Of a stretch of DNA of 64,000 nt, positions 55,253 to 64,000 are shown piece by piece. Below the pieces are notes generated by a model. That model had not been told where the DNA came from and ran no database searches. It saw only the letters and a list, made by a program, of their open reading frames with translations. The position numbers and the translations under genes are program-made. The stretch covers positions 64,598,172 through 64,662,171 of the forward strand of contig CM056744.1 of assembly GCA_029851415.1 (NCBI GenBank), given 5' to 3'. How positions within the stretch are numbered: position 1 is the first letter of the stretch; every line of letters starts with the position of its first letter. The stretch comes from Eretmocerus hayati (lineage: Eukaryota > Arthropoda > Insecta > Hymenoptera > Aphelinidae).

Positions 55253-56661
55253 AAGGTGGTTGTAGGGCAAATACGCTGCGACGTACGAAGGAGAGGCACC
55301 GGTCAGCCAAACACGGCTGGCCAGCACCTCCCCAACAGTCCCGGGCTGGAATCCGCATCGATACGGCCATCCGAACCGGGTAAACCCTCTCTTCCTTCTC
55401 CGTTGGCGCCGGCCATTGGACAAGGGAGAGATCCACCAACTTACCAATCCGGCCCCGGCACCGCGTGAGCATTACTTCAGGGCCGGCGGCGTCTCGCGCT
55501 CAGGATCGAGCGTCTCTCTTCTCACGACTCGCAGGTGTTGTTTCCCTTTCTTCGATCTTCTTCCATCTCTCCATTCTTCATCTTCTTTCTTCTCTCTTCC
55601 CTCTTCAGTGCATCAGATTCCTCCTGGAATCATTTGGGCCTCTTCTGTTTCAATCGGCAGAGTCACTGTGATTCGCCTGCTTCGAGGCGCCTTACTTCCC
55701 TCTCTTTCTCCTCTTTGCGGGTCATCACCAGCTTGAAGTATCCGGTGAGTCTATCCCATGTCTCCTGGTTGCGGAGCAAGTACGGGACGAGATTCTCAGG
55801 TGTTAGTTGAGCACCCAGCCATTCATCCAGCTCGGCGCGCTCTCTCCGGGTGTTGCTGCACTTGAACAGGGCATGTTCGGCGTCATCCCATTCGTCCCCG
55901 CATGACTGACATGCTGGGGTCGTCCTCTTCTTGAACCTGGTTAGATAGGAACCGAAGCAACCATGATCGCTCAGTGCCTGCGTCGTCCAGTAGTCCATCT
56001 CTCCGTGGGTGCGTTCCGCCCACTTGGCTACGTCACGGATCAGCCGGTGCGTCCATCTGCCGTTTGCAAATGGCGAATCCCACTCAGTTTGCCAATGCTC
56101 AAGGGTGGTTTCCTTCTCGTTGTCGCGGATGATCTCCTTCATCGTCGGAGTGAGTACTCGTTCGGCTCCGATCACTTTCTGGCGGTCCCAGATCCTCACT
56201 CGCTCCGCGACGAGCAAGTGGATGGGCGGAGTACTCGCCAATACGTAAGCCGCATCTCCTGACACAGTGCGGTAGGCACGGATACTCCTCAGGGCCGCTC
56301 TTCGGTGGACAGGCCCCATTCTCTTCTCGATGATGGTCTTCTCTACTCTCTTCCCCCACACGGGTGCACCGTACAGCATGATGGAGGTAGTGACGGTGTT
56401 GAGAAGTGCGCGCCTTTTTTCCTTGGGTCCTCCGATATTCGGCATAAGCCGCTGGAGCGCCGCACCGACCCTGCTCGCCTTCTGGACGGCTTCCTGGATG
56501 TGCTTCTTGAACGACCACTTGTCGTCGAGCCATACACCGAGGTATTTCAGCTCTGTCTTCCGTGGAATCTCTTGCCCGTTGATATAAAACCGGGGTAAGT
56601 CAAACTTCCTACGCCTTGTGACCACGATTGCTTCGCACTTCTTGACAGCGAGCTCCGTAAA

Positions 56662-56665
<4 letters not shown>
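55253..56665 (-). mobile_element. R1-like non-LTR retrotransposon, 5'-truncated, copy 1
   Basis: Minus strand. The frame ends at 55,663 and its element part starts after the GA run near 56,665. It covers the end of RT ([20 protein letters not shown]), the connector (SIMLYGAPVWGKRV...RRAALRSIRAYRTVS) and a CX2CX8HX4C zinc knuckle (CQSCGDEWDDAEHALFKC), ending LEAGESQ. This domain order and the C-terminal knuckle are typical of the R1 clade. About 400 bp of 3' UTR and an A-rich tail (55,229-55,252) follow. The catalytic YADD region is missing. Confidence 0.85.

Positions 56666-56717
<52 letters not shown>
56666..56717. repeat. (TC)n / (GA)n microsatellite between the two LINE copies
   Basis: About 50 bp of uninterrupted CT. 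On the minus strand it follows the A-rich tail of copy 2 and precedes the truncated 5' end of copy 1. Confidence 0.9.
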
Positions 56718-56722
<5 letters not shown>

Positions 56723-56734
56723 TTTTTTCTTTTT

Positions 56735-58066
56735 AAGGTGGTTGTAGGGCAAATACGCTGCGACGTACGAAGGAGAGGCACCGGTCAGCCAAACGCGGCT
56801 GGCCAGCACCTCCCCAACAGTCCCGGGCTGGAATCCGCATCGATACGGCCATCCGAACCGGGTAAACCCTCTCTTCCTTCTCCGTTGGCGCCGGCCATTG
56901 GACAAGGGAGAGATCCACCAACTTACCAATCCGGCCCCGGCACCGCGTGAGCATTACTTCAGGGCCGGTGGCGTCTCGCGCTCAGGATCGAGCGTCTCTC
57001 TTCTCACGACTCGCAGGTGTTGTTTCCCTTTCTTCGATCTTCTTCCATCTCTTCATTCTTCATCTTCTTTCTTCTCTCTTCTTTCTTCTCTCTTCCCTCT
57101 TCAGTGCATCAGATTCCTCCTGGAATCATTTGGGCCTCTTCTGTTTCAATCGGCAGAGTCACTGTGATTCGCCTGCTTCGAGGCGCCTTACTTCCCTCTC
57201 TTTCTCCTCTTTGCGGGTCATCACCAGCTTGATGTATCCGGTGAGTCTATCCCATGTCTCCTGGTTGCGGAGCAAGTACGGGACGAGATTCTCAGGTGTT
57301 AGTTGAGCACCCAGCCATTCATCCAGCTCGGCGCGCTCTCTCCGGGTGTTGCTGCACTTGAACAGGGCATGTTCGGCGTCATCCCATTCGTCCCCGCATG
57401 ACTGACATGCTGGGGTCGTCCTCTTCTTGAACCTGGTTAGATAGGAACCGAAGCAACCATGATCGCTCAGTGCCTGCGTCGTCCAGTAGTCCATCTCTCC
57501 GTGGGTGCGTTCCGCCCACTTGGCTACGTCACGGATCAGCCGGTGCGTCCATCTGCCGTTTGCAAATGGCGAATCCCACTCAGTTTGCCAATGCTCAAGG
57601 GTGGTTTCCTTCTCGTTGTCGCGGATGATCTCCTTCATCGTCGGAGTGAGTACTCGTTCGGCTCCGATCACTTTCTGGCGGTCCCAGATCCTCACTCGCT
57701 CCGCGACGAGCAAGTGGATGGGCGGAGTACTCGCCAATACGTAAGCCGCATCTCCTGACACAGTGCGGTAGGCACGGATACTCCTCAGGGCCGCTCTTCG
57801 GTGGACAGGCCCCATTCTCTTCTCGATGATGGTCTTCTCTACTCTCTTCCCCCACACGGGTGTACCGTACAGCATGATGGAGGTAGTGACGGTGTTGAGA
57901 AGTGCGCGCCTCTTTCCCTTGGGTCCTCCGATATTCGGCATAACCCGCTGGAGCGCCGCACCGACCCTGCTCGCCTTCTGGGCGGCCGGATGTGCTTCTT
58001 GAACGACCACTTGTCATCGAGCCATACACCGAGGTATTTCAGCTCTGTCTTCCGTGGAATCTCTTG
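56735..58066 (-). mobile_element. R1-like non-LTR retrotransposon, 5'-truncated, copy 2
   Basis: Nearly identical to copy 1 from the A-rich tail (56,718-56,734) to its own truncation point, which is slightly more 3' than in copy 1. A deletion of about 10 bp near 57,983 shifts the frame; downstream the frame is open to 57,159. A 12-bp microsatellite-like extension in the 3' UTR (TTCTTTCTTCTC) distinguishes it from copy 1. Confidence 0.85.
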
Positions 58067-58166
<100 letters not shown>

Positions 58167-58331
58167 ACGGACCGACAATCAAAGCACGCGAGGAAATTAA
58201 GATGCGTGATATTGTATATTTATTGTAAACCTCCATTATTTTCTTATTTATGAATGAATTTCCGAAGTTCACTGAAAATGAACCATAGTCAACAGTAATC
58301 ATCGAGTCTGAGTTCGAATCATTTATTCAAT

Positions 58332-59022
58332 TTGTTCAATAAGCGATAAACTGGTCGATGCAAAATTGAAATGCTAAATCTATATTCGCAATCACTTGAA
58401 TATGTCTGTTGAACTTGAAACGTCTCTATTCGACTGTTGAAATTGAAAACTTTTATTCCCACTAATAGAAAAAAACTGCCCTCGGCTCGTGTTGACGCTT
58501 ACGGAGCTTGCTATATCTAAATACGCATCACGCGATCTTATATCTACGCGTGAGGTACTTGACTCTAACTTTCGCCGGCTAATTTGGCCTTGGCGCGCTT
58601 TCTGCACATCTTATGTCTCTCAAAATTCTACTTTCATTCAAAGATTTTAGAAGAAATTCTACTTGAAAATTCACACTGTAATATATTTTAAACTTTAGGC
58701 TCAATTTTTTTTTGGGGGGGGGGGGGGGTTAATTACTGTGTTCTTTTCCATTCTATCACGATTTTACGAATGCTGATCGAGCTTCTTTGCTCCGAAATTC
58801 ACGCGCGAAACGCGTCACATGAAATTTTGGAGCACAATAATTAATTAAACGTTGGGCGCCAATGCAATAGGGTAATGAGCCAATCGTCGATTACCCACAT
58901 CTGCTACATCTCATCCTGAAAGGATGAGGAATTTTTAGGAATATATTCATCTTCATACGGGGATAGCTATGTATACCTATATATATATATATATATATAT
59001 TTTATATATATACATATATGTG
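58332..59022. other. Centre of the giant inverted repeat
   Basis: About 690 bp not shared between arms. It contains a G-run (about 14 G near 58,716) and an (AT)n run (58,981-59,000). No gene. A G-run next to palindrome arms makes assembly error possible. Confidence 0.5.
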
Positions 59023-61158
59023 TGAATTGAATAAATGATTCGAACTCAGACTCGATGATTACTGTTGACTATGGTTCACTTTCAGTGAACTTCGGGAAAT
59101 CATTCATAAATAAAAAAATAATGGAGATTTACAATAAATATACAATATCACGCATCTTGAATCACACGCGTGCTTTGATTGTCGGTCCGTCGAGATAAAG
59201 AGAGAGTTCACGCAAGAGAGAGACTCACCAATATCGCGGGTTCATACAGCATGCATTCCAAGCCGGTGCCTCGTACCCGGGCCGACATATCCCGAGGATG
59301 GGCGCCTCGCAGGCCCTTGACCCTGGGCTCGGTCCGGACGGCTACGCAGCCACACTCCTCTAGGTGGTCACTCCACATCACTTACCCGCACACCAGGGCG
59401 CACGGCCGTCAACCGGGGCCAAGGTCGACACACACACACTAAAACATGTCGCGTGCGTTGCGTCGCTCTATCGATCCGTCGGATAGATAAGCCGTTCGCT
59501 CTCGCGTCTCGCGGCAAGCTGTTCGTCATCGCGACGACAGCTGTCCCTTTACTCTCTTTCCTCTCTCTCCCCTCTTCCTCGCTACTGATCATCTGTTAAT
59601 ATCCTAGCCTAACGTTTCAACTATCTGAATTTATGCTTCGTGTCACGTGTGGCGATTTACCTCGTCACAGAGCCCCCCGCTGAATCTCAAAGCCCGTGAG
59701 AGATTGAAATATTACTGCGATCGGAGCCATTGATTCACTGAACTGAGAACAGATATAACCTCAAAACAAAAAATCATTAGCTTTACTCTACTCTCTTTTA
59801 CTCCGCGTAAGATAAGTGAGTGAAAAAAAACCTAATGAGCGTAACATTTTTCTCATATATCACGCACCTGTCACTATCCATTATCTCACATATTCTTATC
59901 TATCTGTACATACAGTCCATTGCTGGTAGAGAAATATAATTGATATTTGATTTTCTCGACTCTTGAGAATATACTGTTCTGAAATGATAATAATCTCTGA
60001 TTACCTGTAAATAATGTAAATATATTACTAATCTTGTAGATAGGACCTGATTCATTGTACATAATGTGAATACTTGAACTATAAATACGAGTCTCTCTCA
60101 TTGTATCTATATCTCTCTCTCTCGGTTCATTCCTCTCTTTCGCACGTAACGCAAAATCATATATTACGCGTTGTAAGTGATGCATTCTTATGAAAAAAAT
60201 GACTGCATTTTCTTCCCTAAAAAAAATTCTACCTGATCCAAAATGATTCCAAAATTGACGAAAGCAAACTTAACAATACTCTTGATCTTGGAGCGCTGAT
60301 TCGATGATGATGGACCTGCTGCTGTTAATGGTGCTCACTCCAAATCACGTTCTCCTGGCAGAAAATGTTTGTCCGCCCTCGCCTTGTTCAATCTTCCCTG
60401 CTCAATACTCCTGATTCTGAATGCCTCATTCAATTCTTCTGCACGACGAATCCACTCAGCTTGCGTAATAAATATGCGTACTTCTCGCTCTGCTGCCGTG
60501 TGGTAGCCCTTAATCGGCCTCTATTCCGTACCATTGTTTTGTTGGTGTGAATGCTGGAGTGGCTCTACAGCTGCTGGTGTGGGTGGCTCATCCTCAACCT
60601 CCTCAATGATTACACGATCTTGCGACTGCTCTTGCGTAAAAATTGAAGTCGATCCGCATTGTTGCAGATATCCAACGGCGATTATTTGCAGGCGTTGGAG
60701 GGGGTGGCGCACGCTGGTTTTGAAATCTTGCGCGTGCCTTTTCTTCGCGCGATATTCGTTCCAAATTGCGGCACTCTGCTGCCCAACGATCAGCTAATCG
60801 GTGCAAATTTTCAATGTGATTTGTTTGAAACCCTCCTCATCCGTTGGGAAAATCGATGTGATAAAAACTCCAATTCTTCTCGATACACTCGGACTTTAAT
60901 GCCAAAGTATTGTCAAACTTCTTCAAATTTCCGACGTTTCGGGTGTGTACATAACACCTCTCACCAGGGAAAATCTGAGCAACAGAATTCAATTACATTA
61001 TAATCACAGGTTTCCTTCTTTTCACTTAAGACATACATGAGACAATTGTGAAATAAGGAAATTCATCCATTGAATTATAATTTTCTATAGCGCTTACCAA
61101 GGAAACAAGGTCAAAAGGTAATTAGAGCCCGCAATTTTCATGTCAACGGGACTATTGT
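59023..61158 (-). repeat. Right arm of the giant inverted repeat
   Basis: About 2.1 kb, reverse complement of the left arm without its three insertions, so it preserves the empty site for each. At the LINE site it has only a short GAGAGAG tract (59,200-59,212). Confidence 0.85.
60331..60990 (-). pseudogene. Right-arm copy of the conserved small frame
   Basis: Matches 51,725-52,366 on the minus strand. It has a premature stop (FPNG then TGA, near 60,842) and a frame change near the Gln-rich EQ.QDR segment. Its last ~60 codons (AEWIRRAEELNEAFRIRSIEQGRL...) stay open and mostly conservative. It has CAG where the left copy has its first TAG, and shares the second TAG. Confidence 0.5.
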
Positions 61159-61396
61159 TTCTTTACGAGTGTAAAATCTCAGAGATCTGGAAGGATGGAA
61201 CAGAATCGATGAACACAGACAAAGAGCACATGGTAAAATCTCACTGGCATTTCTCTCACATAGTTCTGATTGTGAAATTTGCATATTTTCGAGACTGATT
61301 AGTATATCTGTATGAAAAGGGAGCGCGACCAGGAACGAACATTGATGTTGATCATTCGATCACCTGATCGACACTGAACAGTAACGTGGGAAACGT
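61159..61396. other. Unassigned spacer
   Basis: Between the inverted-repeat arm and the Penelope-like element; no frame or repeat recognised. Confidence 0.3.
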
Positions 61397-61813
61397 GAGG
61401 ACGGCGAAAAGTCGGTATTGTCAGAATCTTGCACTAGCGGTCAGCTGGAATTGATAGCCGCAGCAAGGTTTCTCTTCCCTGAGTTTTTGCGATTATGAGG
61501 GATGTGTGATTGGTTTGACAAGAGGCAGTTTTCCATCAATTTAACACAGTTTTTGTAGCTGTTTTGCAGGAACCTTGTGTCATCTGTTCTATTCATATTA
61601 TTGTTGAAAAATTGTATATTCAGCATCTCTGAAAACTCTCTGATTTTCCAATGTGTTTCTTTGTCCAAGATTTTTACGTCCTCAAAATTGAGGGAATGTT
61701 TGTGTGTCATGGCATGTAAAGCGGTGGCATATTTTTTGTCTTGTCTATTCGTAGCGGATATATGTTCTTTGATGCGTTCTCCGAGTTTCCTCTTTGTTTG
61801 GCCAATATAGGAC
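61397..61813 (-). pseudogene. Inverted C-terminal half of a Penelope-like element
   Basis: Minus strand: begins within the GIY-YIG block (IGQTKRKLGERIKEH, 61,805-61,760) and reads through the helical region after it (THKHSLNFEDVKILDKETHW) to a stop near 61,441. The outer end matches, inverted, the last bases of the window. It is joined head-to-head to the RT segment that follows. Confidence 0.75.
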
Positions 61814-62394
61814 AGGAATTCACTGATGGCATTATTTCCCTACTCAATAGCACATATTTCTCATTTGATGGATCAGTGTGGAAGCAAACCTGTGGTACCC
61901 CAATGGGAGGAAACAGTAGCCCATTGTGGGCCGAAATTGGCCTAGAATATTTGAAAACAAGATGCTTAGAATCTCTCGGCGATAGTGTTCTCTTCTATGC
62001 GAGGTACGTTGATGATGCCCTGCTGGTGGTCAAGGAATCCGATATTGGTCTGGTCCTTGACACTTTCAACAATCAGTCGGATTGCCTACAGTTCACACTT
62101 GAACTGGAGACTGATGACAAAATCAGCTTTTTAGACCTCGAGGTTATCAGACATGAGAACGAATTCCCGACTTTTGATTGGTACCAAAAACCCACATCAT
62201 CAGGCAGGTATCTTAATTTTTTGTCTCACCACTCTATTCATCAAAAGAAAGCTATTGTTTGTTCGCTGGTAGACAAAGTCATTCGACTATCAAGCCCACA
62301 ATTTCATGAAAGAAACTCCGAACGTATCACTGACCTCCTGACCCTCAACAACTACCCCTTACAGTTCATAAAGAAACACATTAAAAAAAGTTGA
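61814..62394 (+). pseudogene. Penelope-like reverse transcriptase fragment
   Basis: The frame contains CGTPMGGNSSPLWAEIGLEYL and FYARYVDDALLVV (catalytic YVDD at about 62,005-62,016). SFLDLEVIRHENEFPTFDWY and KPTSSGRYLNFLSHH follow, all typical of Penelope-like RTs. The N-terminal RT motifs are missing. The first ~25 residues of the frame upstream of 61,814 are antisense of the inverted GIY-YIG segment, not protein. It stops at 62,394 just before the linker. Confidence 0.85.
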
Positions 62395-62745
62395 TACTCC
62401 TTATCAAATCCTCTCACTGCGACTGAAATCAAGGCCAAGGAGGATATGCTACGCTGCAAATCAAAAATTTTTCTACCGTACATACCACAGTAATCCAGAC
62501 CTTTCAAGGCGTATTTTCATAACCAAGAGATAATTCCCGTTTACAGAAATTCGAGTAACTTGAAAAAATACATAAAATTGGGCAAAGACAAACTTGATGA
62601 ACGTGACAATTGTGATGTCGTGTATAAAATTGATTGTCACGATTGTACTCTGTCCTATATTGGCCAAACGAAGAGGAAACTCGGAGTACGCATCAAAGAA
62701 CATATGAGCGTTTCTCTGGAACTTTTGCACTTTGCTGAAAATTGA
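62395..62745 (+). pseudogene. Penelope-like linker and N-terminal half of GIY-YIG domain
   Basis: After a frame change, a short FLPYIPQ-like linker leads to the frame 62,560-62,745. This has VYKIDCHDCTLSYIGQTKRKLGVRIKEHMS, the GIY-YIG endonuclease core with the CxxC-type insertion of this class. Homology breaks just after KEHMS; the rest of the domain is found elsewhere (61,397-61,760 inverted, and 63,620 onward). Confidence 0.8.
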
Positions 62746-63610
62746 TGAAAAATGAAAATGAAAACCGCTCAACGCATACCTGGGACCTTTTGCTCACATA
62801 TTTGTGTAGTATTGAGAGTTACAAATCCACTATTGGAACTCATATAGAGTAAGTGGCATCACCAAAATCACGTTAATAAGTCGAACTTAAAGTTGTTTTT
62901 CGCCGATTTTCCAGAATTCCGTAAGCAATTATTTGGCAAGATTGACAATTTCAACGAACGCCTTGGGCTTTTTGCAGCTTCGTAAGGTCAGGGCATCTGG
63001 TCACGATTAGTTTTACCAACATAGAGCTCGATCCGCCAATGTGGGATGAGAAAAACTGAATGTCTTTCATGAGTCACATTTTTTCTATTTCACTTCAGAA
63101 CGGCCGTAGACAGAAATATCGCACTAACACGAGACTTGTCGCAAAATCGTCGCGATTGCATCTACTTCAGATATACATTCCAAAAATTACGTTCAGAGTC
63201 ACGGCAGGAGCTTGGCGTAATCATCTTTGAGCTGAACGAGACATGATTGATTTTTTATTCCCAATTTTCAAAGTCATACAGTTTTGGCTGAATTGGTAGC
63301 ACACCATCGCGCTTTTGGGCCAGTTTTCTTCAATATATTACCCACCAAATGCAGCTTCAATCAACCCGAAAAGTTGCGCGGCATCACCAGAATACCCGTA
63401 AGACTGCCCGAGAGTATCAAGTATTTCCACAGGATCTTTCCCACATTTCCTCTCTTTGAATGAGCTAGGATGAATCAACTTCTCCTGATCATACAGAGGC
63501 CGAAGATATATCATTTTGAGACTCGGATGATGCTATTTTCACTTCGATCGGGATTGATAGATTTGATTGTTCCCTTATATCATTATCCATAGCTGTATTC
63601 CAATAGGTGT
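62746..63610. other. Unassigned sequence splitting the Penelope-like element
   Basis: About 865 bp without recognisable coding or terminal repeats. It lies between the two halves of the GIY-YIG domain, so it may be an insertion. Confidence 0.35.
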
Positions 63611-64000
63611 GAAAGTTCCAGAGAAATGCCCATATATCCGCTACGGAAAGACAAAACAAAAAATATGCCACCGCATTACATGCCATGCATGACACACAAA
63701 CATTCCCTCAATTTTGAGGACGTAAAAATCTTAGACAAAGAAACACATTGGAAAACCAGAGAGTTTTCAGAGATGCTGAATATACAATTTTTCAACAATA
63801 ATATGAACAGAACAGATGACACAAGGTTCCTGCAAGACAGCTACAAAAACTGTGTTAAATTGATGAAAAACTGCCTCTTGTCAAACCAATCACACATCCC
63901 TCATAATCGCAAAAACTCAAGAAAGAGAAACCTTGCTGCGGCTATCAATTCCAGCTGACCGCTAGCGCAAGATTCTGACATTACCGACTTTTCGTCGTCC
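63611..64000 (+). pseudogene. Penelope-like C-terminal half, plus orientation, running off the window
   Basis: Resumes in the GIY-YIG domain (HISAT.RQ.KKYATALHAM in one frame), then after a 1-bp shift THKHSLNFEDVKILDKETHWKTREFSEMLNIQF to a TGA near 63,956. Nearly identical, inverted, to 61,397-61,790. With that segment it forms inverted terminal repeats of about 390 bp or more. The element's 3' end lies beyond the window. Confidence 0.75.

Noticed and set aside
55663..56781. 372-residue frame starting with an Arg-Glu repeat
   Set aside because: The first ~40 residues are translation of the GA microsatellite and of the neighbouring copy's 3' UTR; only the R1-like part after it is real.
61741..61813. 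N-terminal extension of the Penelope-like RT frame
   Set aside because: It is the antisense of the inverted GIY-YIG segment, and the frame opens with TTG rather than ATG.

Overview
The window looks like transposon- and satellite-dense chromatin from an animal, most likely an arthropod. It holds an R1-like non-LTR element, a Jockey/CR1-like LINE, a Penelope-like element with a GIY-YIG domain, a Ty1/copia element and many foldback/MITE elements. There are no bacterial operons, no CRISPR array and no convincing host gene. I cannot name the order or species from sequence alone. Nearly every coding stretch belongs to a mobile element, and most are broken.

Layout. 0-1 kb: 3' end of an integrase-derived gene (KRBA2-like family). 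1-10 kb: foldback repeats, two tRNA-headed SINE-like copies, two pieces of a LINE (endonuclease at 2.7-3.7 kb, reverse transcriptase at 9.4-10.1 kb) and several MITEs. 10.3-28.3 kb: a satellite array with a monomer near 267 bp. Part of it forms a 669-bp higher-order repeat. It also contains a tandem segmental duplication with a 4,142-bp offset that carries a foldback transposon, and a separate palindromic insertion. 28.7-33.7 kb: a cluster of related short LTR elements carrying hammerhead ribozymes. 34-39 kb: foldbacks and an inverted block of the same satellite. 39-51.5 kb: a 24-bp minisatellite, a nearly intact copia retrotransposon flanked by 441-bp direct repeats, and AT-rich unassigned sequence. 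51.5-61.2 kb: a giant inverted repeat whose left arm received at least three insertions that the right arm lacks (a 1.19-kb element, a 519-bp TTAA element and a tandem pair of R1-like LINEs in GA microsatellite). 61.4-64 kb: a rearranged Penelope-like element running off the window.

The most interesting system is at 28.7-33.7 kb. One copy (28,744-29,634) has the full architecture of a plant-type retrozyme: two LTRs, a tRNA-Trp-like primer binding site, about 360 bp of non-coding interior, a purine tract and an apparent 4-bp CTCA target duplication. Each LTR has a hammerhead in type III topology with an intact catalytic core. Cleavage at both would release a 633-nt RNA. The ribozyme loops I and II carry an 11-bp perfect complementarity, far longer than the usual loop-loop contact, which persists in diverged copies. 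A TATA box sits about 32 bp upstream of the ribozyme in two copies. I know animal retrozymes mainly as tandem type I hammerheads without LTRs, so an LTR-bounded, type III, tRNA-primed version in an animal genome would be notable. This rests on reading the sequence, not on a database search.
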